Assembly (NCBI GenBank): GCA_017380635.1
Contig: JAFODP010000014.1
Coordinates: 124,001-188,000 of the forward strand
DNA: 64,000 bases
Reading direction: 5' to 3'
From: Bacteroidales bacterium
Lineage (GTDB): Bacteria; Bacteroidota; Bacteroidia; Bacteroidales; UBA1402
In this document: one piece after another, positions 45,128 to 53,280 of the stretch
Layout: every line of letters begins with the position of its first letter
Position numbering within the stretch: position 1 is the first letter of the stretch
Notes under the pieces: model-generated
Database searches by the model: none
Seen by the model: the letters and a program-made list of their open reading frames with translations, nothing else
Told to the model about the DNA's origin: nothing
Translations under genes and position numbers: made by a program

Positions 45128-45776
45128 CTTTTACAAAATGGTACACAAACATGACGGCCAACATGGCGGCGATAACGAGAGCGGCGATATCCAGCGCGTG
45201 CAAATGGTACATCTTCTGGCGAAACACGATTTCTAGGCAGAAAGTGCGCAAAGCTTCGGAATATATAAATAAGGTATTAATCACCACCACAATCAGACGC
45301 AATTCTGTCGGGCCCATTTTGGCGAAAGTTAGTTTGAATTCAGCTTTCAGATAAGTACTGATATACACGTAGATAGAAAGCAAAAGATAAAACACCAACA
45401 TCAAAATGGCCAGGCGGAAATCTACCAATGCCGATAGTCCGGCGCCCACAATCATAATGGTTTCGTTGATGCCATCCATCATGTGATCGACAAAGAAGCC
45501 GTACACGGGCCGTTCTTCCTTGCGAACCCGCGCTAGAGTGCCATCCATCGAATCGCCTATCCAGTTGATAAACAATCCGAAAGAGGCTAACCACAGAAAG
45601 TTGATGTTGTAGTCGGATAAAATGTAACCCGAGGCAATGACGATAGCGCCCACAAAACCTAGAAATGTCATGAAATCGGAAGTGATCCAACGAGGACAGC
45701 GTTTTGCCATGGCCACTAAGGCCTTCTTTTCCAAAGTGTTCAGCACAGATGTCTGAATTCTAACTGCTTGTTTCAT
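45042..45776 (-). CDS. CDP-alcohol phosphatidyltransferase family protein
   Basis: Membrane enzyme of 244 residues with about six helices. The family signature DGTLARVRKEERPVYGFFVDHMMD at residues 78-101 is complete in key residues (D, G, A, R, G, D, D), though the gap after AR is one longer than the usual eight. It transfers a phosphatidyl group from CDP-diacylglycerol to an alcohol; N-terminal position of the motif after two helices fits PgsA/inositol-type enzymes. The alcohol is not known. It precedes the acyltransferase. Confidence 0.9.
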   Translation of the reverse strand: MKQAVRIQTSVLNTLEKKALVAMAKRCPRWITSDFMTFLGFVGAIVIASGYILSDYNINFLWLASFGLFINWIGDSMDGTLARVRKEERPVYGFFVDHMMDGINETIMIVGAGLSALVDFRLAILMLVFYLLLSIYVYISTYLKAEFKLTFAKMGPTELRLIVVVINTLFIYSEALRTFCLEIVFRQKMYHLHALDIAALVIAAMLAVMFVYHFVKDASDYACQEKQRKAAKLAATTLDADAQA

Positions 45777-45864
45777 AGTATTATAAAATTAAATGTGTGT
45801 TTTCGATGACAGATTTTCGCCGCAAAAGAGACAATAAATAGTTAATTGCCAAAATTTCTTTGCT

Positions 45865-45872
45865 TATTTTTG
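45865..45872 (+). promoter_or_regulatory. Promoter -7 box for HD-domain gene
   Basis: TATTTTTG, a TAnnTTTG match, 27 bases before the GTG at 45900. Confidence 0.55.
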
Positions 45873-45899
45873 TACAATCATTGTTAAAGAAAGTTTTTC

Positions 45900-46505
45900 G
45901 TGCAAATTTCGTTAAAGACCTACATTCAAGAAAGTATTCTTCCTCGCTACGATGCTTTCGATGCGGCTCATCAGCGCGATCATGCGCAGATGGTGATTAG
46001 TCGTGCTTTGGATTTGGCTGAATTTTATCCGGTAGATAAAGAAATGATTTATGTTTCAGCGGCTTACCACGATCTTGGTTTGGTGGCAGGACGTGAAAAT
46101 CATCATCTTGTTTCGGGCGAGATTTTGCGAAATGATGCGCGTTTGCTCGAGTGGTTTTCCGCTTCGCAAATAGAAACAATGGCGCAGGCGGCTGAAGATC
46201 ATCGGGCTAGTGCTCAACGTGAACCGCGCAGTATTTATGGGAAAATCATTGCTGAAGCCGACCGGCTCATCGATCCCATCTTGGTGATTGAACGCACGCT
46301 GCAGTACGGACATAAACATTATCCGCAATTATCTAAAGAAGAGCATTTTAACAGGGCAATTCAGCATTTGCACGAAAAGTATGGTCCGCAGGGTTATTTG
46401 AAACTTTGGATACCGGAATCGCCTAATGCTGTGGCGCTTAAAGAATTGCATGCACTGATGGCGGATGCAGCCAGGCTCCGTTCGATGATGGAAAGCCTAT
46501 TCTGA
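45900..46505 (+). CDS. HD-domain phosphohydrolase
   Basis: 201 residues starting from a GTG codon. The metal-binding set is present: His in QRDHAQMV near residue 28, HD in SAAYHDLGL near 59-60, EDHRAS near 100 and Asp in AEADRLID near 120. HD proteins hydrolyse nucleotides or phosphomonoesters. The compact single-domain form resembles YedJ/uncharacterised HD hydrolases and not a (p)ppGpp enzyme. Its 3' end overlaps that of the convergent permease gene by nine bases. Confidence 0.88.
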   Translation: MQISLKTYIQESILPRYDAFDAAHQRDHAQMVISRALDLAEFYPVDKEMIYVSAAYHDLGLVAGRENHHLVSGEILRNDARLLEWFSASQIETMAQAAEDHRASAQREPRSIYGKIIAEADRLIDPILVIERTLQYGHKHYPQLSKEEHFNRAIQHLHEKYGPQGYLKLWIPESPNAVALKELHALMADAARLRSMMESLF

Positions 46506-47933
46506 CAATGAATCTTTTAGATTGAATCCCATTTCTCGGATACAATCGATAAGGTCCTGCTTGTTGAAATGGCCCAGCACGATAGCGCTTTTTTCTTCCA
46601 AACTGACGCTAACGCTTTTCACGCCATCGATTTTCGACAAGGCTTCTTCCAAATTGCTGCGGCAATGGTTGCAACGCATACCTTCGATTTCGAAAATCGC
46701 TGATTCTTCGTGATTTGCAGCATCTTCCTCATCGTCTTTTTTGTTGTGATGTCCGTTGCAATCTCCTTTGCATTCGCGGTCTTCATCGTGACAGGCGCAG
46801 CTCTCTTCGTGGCAACCGCAGCCTTCATCGTTACAACCGCAACATTCCTCGTGACAATCGCAGCTCTCCTCGTTACAATCGCAGCCTTCTTCATGGCAAC
46901 CGCAATGGCAAGATTCTCCTCCGCGATGACGTTTCTTTAGTGCAAACGCGTTGATTAATAAAAGAATAAATGCTGCTAAACAAATCCATTGCCAAAGGCC
47001 GATAGCTTCATGATGACAAGTTTCGCTACTGATGGCACTGAACCATTCTCTCGGCATCAGATAGTCTATGCTCAATCCGAATACGAGTGCGCAAACGATA
47101 ATGCCAATTAAGAAAATGCCTGTAACTTTTTTGCCTAAAGCCTTGTTTACCACCAATAAAGAAGCAAAATTCACCGCCGGGCCGGCCATCAGGAAAACCA
47201 AAGCTGCACCGGGTGTCAATCCTTTCAACATCAGTGCTGCGGCTATGGGAATGGAGCCGGTGGCGCAAACATACATCGGAATGGCAAACAGCAAGACGGC
47301 TAACATTTCCAGCAATGGTCTGTCGGCCAATGAGATGAGCCAAGATTCGGGCAATGCTACCGAAATCAGCGCAGCAATCACCAAGCCCGTTATCATGTGT
47401 CCACCAATGTCTTGTATCATTTCCACAAATCCGTATCGCAGGGCACGAAGCATTTTTTTGCAGACTCCTTCCTGAATCTCTTTGCTTTTTCCCGATTTCA
47501 TCGAGGAAACAACGCTTTTCTGGTCGCTATTTTTCCTTTCGATAATACAAATCACGATGCCAATGACGACGGCGCTAAGTAGGGCTGCGATGGGACGAAT
47601 CAAGGCAAAAGCTAATCCGAATACCGAAAAGGTGGCCAAGATTGAATCGATGCCGGTTTGTGGTGTGGCACAAAGAAATGCCGTGGTAGCTGCTTTCGAC
47701 CCGCCTTCTTTTCGCAGAGACATGGCCGTAGGAATGACGCCGCAAGAACACAAGGGAAGTGGTATTCCGAATAAACTGGCCAATATGACGGAACGGAAGT
47801 TGTTTTGCGAGAGATATTTTTGGTAAAATTTATGTGGCACCAACACGTGCAACAATCCGGCGAATAAGAATCCTAATAATAAATAAGGTATCATTTCGGC
47901 CACTAACGATAATAATTGTGATAAATATTGCAT
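46497..47933 (-). CDS. Cu/Zn-type efflux permease (SO_0444 family) with metal-sponge linker and HMA domain
   Basis: 478 residues in three parts. The first 330 form an ArsP/DUF318-like permease, with two inverted-repeat signature loops, FGIPLPLCSCGVIPTAMSLR near residue 58 and MYVCATGSIPIAAALMLKG near 240. Residues about 335-400 are a Cys/His linker made of seven C-x-C-(H/N) heptads. The last 75 are an HMA metal-binding domain with the GMRCNHC motif. The start is the ATG at 47931-47933; longer frames run through the promoter at 47961-47968. Likely exports a soft metal such as copper or zinc. Confidence 0.88.
   Translation of the reverse strand: MQYLSQLLSLVAEMIPYLLLGFLFAGLLHVLVPHKFYQKYLSQNNFRSVILASLFGIPLPLCSCGVIPTAMSLRKEGGSKAATTAFLCATPQTGIDSILATFSVFGLAFALIRPIAALLSAVVIGIVICIIERKNSDQKSVVSSMKSGKSKEIQEGVCKKMLRALRYGFVEMIQDIGGHMITGLVIAALISVALPESWLISLADRPLLEMLAVLLFAIPMYVCATGSIPIAAALMLKGLTPGAALVFLMAGPAVNFASLLVVNKALGKKVTGIFLIGIIVCALVFGLSIDYLMPREWFSAISSETCHHEAIGLWQWICLAAFILLLINAFALKKRHRGGESCHCGCHEEGCDCNEESCDCHEECCGCNDEGCGCHEESCACHDEDRECKGDCNGHHNKKDDEEDAANHEESAIFEIEGMRCNHCRSNLEEALSKIDGVKSVSVSLEEKSAIVLGHFNKQDLIDCIREMGFNLKDSLSE
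46775..46921 (-). repeat. Seven 21-bp tandem units encoding Cys/His heptads
   Basis: Units begin at 46775, 46796, 46817, 46838, 46859, 46880 and 46901, each opening CGCRG or CGCAA on the plus strand. They encode heptads such as CGCHEEG, CDCNEES and CGCNDEG. Confidence 0.85.
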
Positions 47934-47960
47934 GACAATAAAGGGATTAGATTTGCGACG

Positions 47961-47968
47961 CAAAGTTA
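47961..47968 (-). promoter_or_regulatory. Promoter -7 box for permease gene
   Basis: Reads TAACTTTG on the minus strand (TAnnTTTG), 27 bases before the permease ATG. Confidence 0.55.
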
Positions 47969-48082
47969 CGAACGAAAACGGCAAATTGCACGACGAAGTC
48001 ATCCCTAAAAGTGATGATTTTACAGCGACTATTGTTTTTTATATGATGTTAAATAAAAGTAAATAAAAAATTAATAAAACAC

Positions 48083-48113
48083 TTGACAAGGGCTTTTTCG
48101 TGTTGTATATTTG
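48083..48113 (+). promoter_or_regulatory. Promoter of fimbrial cluster
   Basis: TTGACA (48083-48088) and TATATTTG (48106-48113) give a -33/-7 pair 23 bases apart start to start, with a leader of about 40 bases to the ATG at 48160. Confidence 0.6.
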
Positions 48114-48159
48114 TGGCGCATTATCAGTGATGCGATGCTTAGATTCAATACCTTGAAAA

Positions 48160-49338
48160 ATGAACCGATTGTTTGCCTTTTTTCTGTGTTGGCTGCTATG
48201 CTGTGGCTTGCTTTTTTCGCAGCAGGAATACCTGATCCAATTCCGCTTCGATGATTGCCGCTTGGACACTACCTACCGAAACAATGCTATTTCGCTGATG
48301 GCTTTGCAGTCGCGTCTTGCCTGCATGGATGTGGCCGATGTCGATTCCTTGCTGTTGGTGGCTTATGCCTCGCCCGAAGGTGTGCTGGAACACAATCTGC
48401 TTTTGTCGAAAAGGCGTGTGGAAACCGTGGCAGACTACTTGCGCCAACTTTATCCTGCTTTGGATGACAAGTTGATATTGCGTTCCGGTGGAGAAAACTG
48501 GCAGGGCTTGCGACAATTGGTGCTTGTTGATTCTTTGTTGAGCGAAGATATCCGTGCGAAAATGATGTCACTTCTGGATGACGATGTGAATGTAGGTACC
48601 AAGAAATGGCGTATGCAGCAATGGGAACTTTATCCTTATCTCTATCAACGTTATTATCCTTCATTGCGCAGTGCTTTGGCTTGTGTATTGTACACGAGTG
48701 AGCATAGCGAAGTGGTGCTTTATTCGCTTGATGTTGAAGGTGCTTCTGTTGCAGATTCTATGGCTCAGACAGTTGCAGGAAAGGATAGTTTGCCGCGCGT
48801 GGCGGTGGATACCTGGCAAGAAACAAGCAAGGCTGTTTATCTGCGTTCGAATCTGCTTTGTCCCTTGATGCATGTCGGTGTGGAAATTCCTTTAGGTCGT
48901 GCTTATTCGCTGGGTTTCGATTATGCTTATCCTTGGCTGATGCGTCGGCCCGATCATCGGAATTGTTTTCAGATGCTGGCTTGGTCGATGGAGGCGCGCT
49001 ATTGGTGGGCGGCCGATGGAAGCATGTCGGGTCATTCTCTCGGGTTGGATCTGGGCGTCGCTTATTACGATGTGGAACGCCAATTTCAAGGTCGGCAAGG
49101 AGAATTGTTGTCGGTGGCGGCAGTTTATCGTTACGCTTGGCCTATTTTCAATGAACGATGGCATCTGCATGTCGGTTTGAGTCTGGGTTATGTTTTTTCT
49201 GTGGCGCGACCTTACGATGTCTTTGTGTCAGGGGGAAAAGCTTACAGAAGAGCTTACACGCAGCGATGGCAATATCTTGGTCCTACTGAATGTGAAATCG
49301 CTTTGGTTTTACCGATAAAATGGAGGAAAGTACTATGA
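48160..49338 (+). CDS. DUF3575 outer-membrane protein with OmpA-like N-domain
   Basis: 392 residues. A signal peptide (1-20) precedes a region with SPEGVLEHNLLLSKRRVETVADYL, an OmpA-like motif, and after about residue 205 the DUF3575 barrel-like domain (NLLCPLMHVGVEIPLGRAYSLGFDY, ending VLPIKW). In Bacteroidales this family sits at the head of fimbrial (Mfa/FimA-type) operons, as here. It may anchor or assist assembly of the fimbriae at the outer membrane; the mechanism is unproven. It overlaps the next gene by four bases. Confidence 0.85.
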   Translation: MNRLFAFFLCWLLCCGLLFSQQEYLIQFRFDDCRLDTTYRNNAISLMALQSRLACMDVADVDSLLLVAYASPEGVLEHNLLLSKRRVETVADYLRQLYPALDDKLILRSGGENWQGLRQLVLVDSLLSEDIRAKMMSLLDDDVNVGTKKWRMQQWELYPYLYQRYYPSLRSALACVLYTSEHSEVVLYSLDVEGASVADSMAQTVAGKDSLPRVAVDTWQETSKAVYLRSNLLCPLMHVGVEIPLGRAYSLGFDYAYPWLMRRPDHRNCFQMLAWSMEARYWWAADGSMSGHSLGLDLGVAYYDVERQFQGRQGELLSVAAVYRYAWPIFNERWHLHVGLSLGYVFSVARPYDVFVSGGKAYRRAYTQRWQYLGPTECEIALVLPIKWRKVL

Positions 49339-50351
49339 AAAACCTTGGTCTTTTGCTTGCTTTTCTTTGTCTTTTCGGCAGCTGCAAGCGCATCGAACTT
49401 TATGATTACAACCGACTTGTTCGCCTAGATCTTTGTGTCGATATGAGTCTTGAAGTGATGCCGGATACCAGCCTTTTCAGTAAGGATGCCGATTTTGATT
49501 ATTGGTGGCAAGGTCGTATGCCTTATCATGCGGAAGTTTTGCTGTATCATCCCCAAACCGGCAAGGTGATATCTTCGCAGATTCTGCCTGCACAAGGTGG
49601 TGTGTTGAGAGTTCCCGACGGCGATTTCGATTTGGTGGTGTATAGTCTGGGAACGGAATGGACGCAAATGCAGGCTTTGTCGCACAAAAAACAAGCGGAA
49701 GCCTTGACCTCGGAAGTGACTTTGTTGTATGCCGATTTGTTCAAGACGGTGGTTTGCAACGATAGCGCGAAAAGCAATGAAAACATGGATTATTCCTACG
49801 AGCAAGATCCTATCGTGTATTCGCCCGATCATGTCTATGTGTCTGCAAACAAGCAACTTTACCTTCCAACTGATTTGGAGCAGGAAGAATTGCGTCTGAG
49901 CGATACCATCAAGACTATCGTGCAGGTGTACAGCTTGGAAGTGTTGGGTGTGCAAGGGCTTGAATATGTTCGTCAGGTGGATGCTTTCATTACCGGACAA
50001 GTGCGTTCCTGTTATTTTGCGCAACCCGCTCTTTCAAGCGATCCGGCCACCTTGTATGTGCGTATGAAAGCAGATGAGGAACACGAAAAACTATATACGC
50101 TCTTTGGTACTTTCGGTAAACTTCCCGGTGCGGAAAACAAAGTCTATCTGGATATTATACTCACGGATGCCGGAGGCGAATGTCATCGTTATGTCTATGA
50201 TGTCACCGATCAGTTTGATGACGAAAACAACGATCACAATCGCTTGGTTATCAGTGATAGTATTGTGGTTCCACCGAGTTCGTTTACCGGAGGTCCCTTT
50301 GATTCGGCTATCGAAGTTTGGGATGGTGATACTGTGAAAATCGTTATATAA
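49335..50351 (+). CDS. DUF5119 fimbria-associated lipoprotein
   Basis: 338 residues from the ATG at 49335 with lipobox FGSC (Cys at residue 17). The sequence, beginning RIELYDYNRLVRLDLCVD, matches DUF5119 proteins that lie between DUF3575 and fimbrillin genes in Bacteroidales fimbrial loci, where they are thought to be minor or anchor subunits. The C-terminal half contains short immunoglobulin-like strands. Translationally coupled to the DUF3575 gene (ATGA overlap), 44 bases before the fimbrillin gene. Confidence 0.82.
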   Translation: MKNLGLLLAFLCLFGSCKRIELYDYNRLVRLDLCVDMSLEVMPDTSLFSKDADFDYWWQGRMPYHAEVLLYHPQTGKVISSQILPAQGGVLRVPDGDFDLVVYSLGTEWTQMQALSHKKQAEALTSEVTLLYADLFKTVVCNDSAKSNENMDYSYEQDPIVYSPDHVYVSANKQLYLPTDLEQEELRLSDTIKTIVQVYSLEVLGVQGLEYVRQVDAFITGQVRSCYFAQPALSSDPATLYVRMKADEEHEKLYTLFGTFGKLPGAENKVYLDIILTDAGGECHRYVYDVTDQFDDENNDHNRLVISDSIVVPPSSFTGGPFDSAIEVWDGDTVKIVI

Positions 50352-50395
50352 CAATTAGTTATCCTATTTTATTAACCCATTTAATGTTATTTATC

Positions 50396-51415
50396 ATGAA
50401 AAGAATGTATTTTGTTTTGTTGGGCCTCTTGTTGATGATGGCCAGTTGCAATCAGATGGAAACCGTTTACACGGCAGCGCCACAAGCTATTGAATTTGCG
50501 TCGGTGGTACATCCTAATACCAGGGTTCCGATGGAAGGTAGTATGTATCGTCATGTAGACAGTATGCGTGTGTCGGCTTATATCGCTGATGCCGAAGATG
50601 CTTACAAAGATCAAATCGGGAGTTTTTTTGAGGATATTCTCTTTTACAAGAATCCTGCAGGAGACGGATGGCTGGGTGTTCAGTTTTGGCCTTTGTTTAG
50701 CTCTAATATTAACTTTTCTCTTATTTCGCAAAGCTACAAAACTTCCAATGTGGACGTTAGTTGGGGTAGTCCGGCAGCCAGCAAGGCGATAGTTCGTTTG
50801 AGCAACAACAATGTGTTGGATCAGACCGATCTGATGTATGGTGGCGGAAAAGGAATTACCGATGGAAAGGGCAATTATGCGCCAGTGTCGGTGTTGTTTC
50901 ATCATGCTTTGTCTTTGGTCAGTTTCTCGTTTTCATCGATGTTGTACGAGTTTGTCACCATCAAAAAGGTTGAATTGGTGGCTAGTTACAACGGAACACT
51001 CACGGTAGACTTCGATCACGACAACACTGATGCGGTGATGAATCACAGTACCTATGCCACGCCTTCTTGGCAGCCGGATGCACCACAATCACTTACTGTA
51101 CCCAATACAAAATACACCGGTGCTTGTGAAGAGTTGCTCCTTACGCAGGTCGAGACGTCGTATGGTGGTGCGCTGATGGCCTTGCCCGGTAATGGAAACG
51201 ACCGAAAAATTGTGATTACATATAACCTGAAGCAATCTACGGCCAGTGGGGTAAATGAGGACAAAGAATATGTGTACACGCACACGGTGGCCGAAGAATG
51301 GTTGCCCGGTAAAAAGTATCATTATGCAATCCAGTTGTCTCCTCAGGCCTTGTTGGTGATGCCGACGATGGAAACATGGCCCACGGCAGTGAAGAATAGT
51401 GTCGTTCATAACTAA
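50396..51415 (+). CDS. Fimbrillin-family lipoprotein (Mfa/FimA type)
   Basis: 339 residues. The lipobox MASC places the lipidated Cys at residue 18 (MKRMYFVLLGLLLMMASCNQ). It has the two-part beta-sandwich layout of type V pilins and the family phrases HHALSLVSFSF near residue 165 and the late KKYHYAIQLS. These pilins are cut by an Arg/Lys gingipain-like protease after a first strand to allow strand exchange; the cleavage site is not certain here. Last of the three-gene cluster, followed by the hairpin 51423-51483. Confidence 0.82.
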   Translation: MKRMYFVLLGLLLMMASCNQMETVYTAAPQAIEFASVVHPNTRVPMEGSMYRHVDSMRVSAYIADAEDAYKDQIGSFFEDILFYKNPAGDGWLGVQFWPLFSSNINFSLISQSYKTSNVDVSWGSPAASKAIVRLSNNNVLDQTDLMYGGGKGITDGKGNYAPVSVLFHHALSLVSFSFSSMLYEFVTIKKVELVASYNGTLTVDFDHDNTDAVMNHSTYATPSWQPDAPQSLTVPNTKYTGACEELLLTQVETSYGGALMALPGNGNDRKIVITYNLKQSTASGVNEDKEYVYTHTVAEEWLPGKKYHYAIQLSPQALLVMPTMETWPTAVKNSVVHN

Positions 51416-51422
51416 ACAATAA

Positions 51423-51483
51423 AAGCCACCGTTGTCTTTCGTCAAATCGGCGCCTTCTCGGTTGATGCGAGCTTCGGTGGCTT
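51423..51483 (+). terminator. Hairpin after fimbrillin gene
   Basis: AAGCCACCG (51423-51431) pairs with CGGTGGCTT (51475-51483), followed by GTTTGCT. The 43-base loop contains a smaller TCAA.CG/CGGTTGA pairing, so the structure is larger than a simple terminator. Confidence 0.6.
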
Positions 51484-51537
51484 GTTTGCTCAAAACAATT
51501 ATTTGCTGTACTTTCGCGGAAATATCATGATGTAGCG

Positions 51538-51975
51538 ATGAAAAAACATTTGTTGTTGGGCATTTTTGTTTTATCAGCCCTTTGCTTGTCGGCCGAAAAT
51601 GCTGAAAAAGAGACGGCCGTTGTGCAGATCGAATCACTTAAGAAAACTGCGGTGGAATCGGCTCGTTTTGAGATTTTGGCTAACGATAGAATTGCTTTCA
51701 AGTTGGATAAATTTACCGGCGATGTGTACCAGCTTATAAGTAGGGGTCTGTTCAGTCCGTATAATTGGGTTCTGATGGAACGGAATCTGGGTGGTCTGAA
51801 CGATCTTGTGCACGATAATGAGATTAATTATCAATTGTTTATGCACGAAGAAAACGGTTCATTTATTTTCTTGATGAATGTGCATACCGGTGCAACTTGG
51901 ACGCTTGGCCACGGCGGTGTCAATAAGCCTTACGCATGGGAACCTATAGTAGATATACAGAATATTAATGAATAA
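51538..51975 (+). CDS. Small secreted protein, unknown
   Basis: 145 residues with a signal peptide (1-18, cut before ENAEKE). The mature part is hydrophilic with a central stretch RIAFKLDKFTGDVYQLISRG and repeated Trp/Tyr, suggesting a small all-beta domain. No family recognised. Near-consensus TACTTTCG lies at 51510-51517. Its stop overlaps the alternative start of the following dehydrogenase-like gene, so the two may be co-transcribed. Confidence 0.6.
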   Translation: MKKHLLLGIFVLSALCLSAENAEKETAVVQIESLKKTAVESARFEILANDRIAFKLDKFTGDVYQLISRGLFSPYNWVLMERNLGGLNDLVHDNEINYQLFMHEENGSFIFLMNVHTGATWTLGHGGVNKPYAWEPIVDIQNINE

Positions 51976-51979
51976 AGCG

Positions 51980-52873
51980 ATGAAATTCAATAAATTAGTG
52001 GCTATTGAGCCTGTCAGTTTGATTCCTTCGGCCGAAAAAGCCTTGTACGATTATGCAACAGAAGTAGTATTATTTAATGATATTCCCTCTGGCGACGACG
52101 AAATTGTAGCTCGCATAGGCGATGCAGATGCAGTGTTGCTCAGTTATACTTCTCAATTGACAGCCAATGCCATGTCGCAATGTCCTAATATCAAATATGT
52201 GGGTATGTGCTGTTCGCTTTATTCCCCCGAAAGTGCCAATGTGGATATTCGTTATGCCGAAGCTCATGGTATCAGAGTTACCGGTATTCGCGATTATGGC
52301 GATGAAGGTGTAGTTGAATATGTCGTGAGTGAATTAGTGCGTCTTTTACATGGTTTTGAGCAGCCTTCCTGGGAGACTATGCCGCGCGAGATTACCGGTC
52401 TTAAAGTGGGTGTTGTCGGTTTAGGAAAATCTGGCGGTATGATTGCTGATGCTATGAAGTTCTTCGGTGCTGATATTGCGTATTTTGCGCGTTCTGCCAA
52501 ACCCGAAGCTGAGGCCAAAGGCTATCGCTTCCTTCCCTTGCAAGAATTGCTCGCGCAATCTGATGTGGTTTTCTGTTGCTTGAACAAAAATACCGTTCTG
52601 CTGCACGAAGCTGAATTTGCTGCGCTTGGTTCTCGTAAGATTCTCTTTAATACCGGTCTTTCTCCTGCTTGGGACGAAGCTCCGTTCGCAGCTTGGCTAA
52701 ATGCCGACAACCGCTGTTTTTGCGATACTTTAGGCGCTTTAGGTAATCCTTCCTTCTTGCAACATCCGCATATTCGTTGCATGAATGTTTCTACCGGTCG
52801 TACTAGTCAGGCTTTTGTTCGTTTGAGCGAAAAGGTTCTCGCAAACATCTCATCTGCCTTGACTGCTTTGTGA
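51980..52873 (+). CDS. D-2-hydroxyacid-dehydrogenase-like NAD-binding protein with atypical active site
   Basis: About 298 residues; the start could also be the ATG at 51968. The fold is that of D-isomer 2-hydroxyacid dehydrogenases: N-terminal substrate domain with NIKYVGMCCSLYSPESANVD and a Rossmann domain with GVVGLGKSGG near residue 145. The three catalytic residues of the family are absent: the Arg of the NxxRG motif is replaced (NTGLSP), the Glu region reads CDTLGALGN, and the PH segment reads MNVSTGRT. NAD binding seems intact, so a different reaction or a regulatory role is possible. Confidence 0.75.
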   Translation: MKFNKLVAIEPVSLIPSAEKALYDYATEVVLFNDIPSGDDEIVARIGDADAVLLSYTSQLTANAMSQCPNIKYVGMCCSLYSPESANVDIRYAEAHGIRVTGIRDYGDEGVVEYVVSELVRLLHGFEQPSWETMPREITGLKVGVVGLGKSGGMIADAMKFFGADIAYFARSAKPEAEAKGYRFLPLQELLAQSDVVFCCLNKNTVLLHEAEFAALGSRKILFNTGLSPAWDEAPFAAWLNADNRCFCDTLGALGNPSFLQHPHIRCMNVSTGRTSQAFVRLSEKVLANISSALTAL

Positions 52874-52897
52874 TAATGGCAAACTGCGGCGCGCTTT

Positions 52898-53149
52898 GTG
52901 ATAAAGGCGAACTGCGGCGCCCGCTTCGGCTGCGTCCTCGGTCATTTACGAAAGCAAACTCCCGTCGTCCTCGCCTCGCCGCCACCACATTTCATCCATT
53001 CTGACAAAGCAGTTGCTGCTAGGGTGATAATGGCGAACTGCGGCGCCCGCTTCGGCTGCGTCCTCGGTCATTTGCGAAAGCAAACTCCCGTCGTCCTCGC
53101 CTCGTGGCCACCACATTTCATCCATTCTGACAAAGCAGTTGCTGCTGGG
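52898..53149. repeat. Two 126-bp tandem repeat copies with an internal hairpin
   Basis: Copies 52898-53023 and 53024-53149 are about 96 percent identical (five differences). A leading fragment (52870-52892) and a diverged third copy (53150-53247) flank them. In each copy GGTCA and CTCCC bracket a hairpin: TTTAC-GAAA-GCAAA, TTTGC-GAAA-GCAAA and, in the third, CGTAC-TTCGA-GTACG. The repeat fills the space between two convergent genes. The G+C content exceeds that of the neighbourhood. Confidence 0.9.
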
Positions 53150-53247
53150 GTGATAATGGCGAACTGCGGCGCTGTCTGCGCTTTTGGTCACGTACTTCGA
53201 GTACGCTCCCATCAATCACAGGTTTGCCGCCGCCACAATGCCTTCTA
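53150..53247. repeat. Diverged third repeat copy with a replaced stem
   Basis: It keeps GTGATAATGGCGAACTGCGG, GGTCA and CTCCC and ends like copy 1 (CCGCCGCCACA), but the stem between GGTCA and CTCCC is new and still self-complementary. Confidence 0.7.
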
Positions 53248-53280
53248 GAGAGTGGGCTTTCAGTCGATTCGCGACAAGTT

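Noticed and set aside
46775..46921. Tandem 21-bp units considered as an intergenic repeat or CRISPR-like element.
   Set aside because: They lie in frame inside the permease gene and encode regular Cys/His heptads; no spacers.
48083..48113. TTGACA taken as a classical sigma-70 -35 element.
   Set aside because: The partner is TATATTTG, the Bacteroidota -7 box, with spacing for that system; the TTGACA match is probably chance around a TTG -33 element.
52898..53149. Possible CRISPR array.
   Set aside because: Units are directly adjacent without unique spacers, 126 bp long, and no cas gene is present.
52898..53248. Open frames across the 126-bp repeats (116 codons plus strand, 89 codons minus strand).
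   Set aside because: They are open on both strands because the unit length is divisible by three; there is no start context, promoter or family match, and the third copy varies at the hairpin and not in a codon-like manner.
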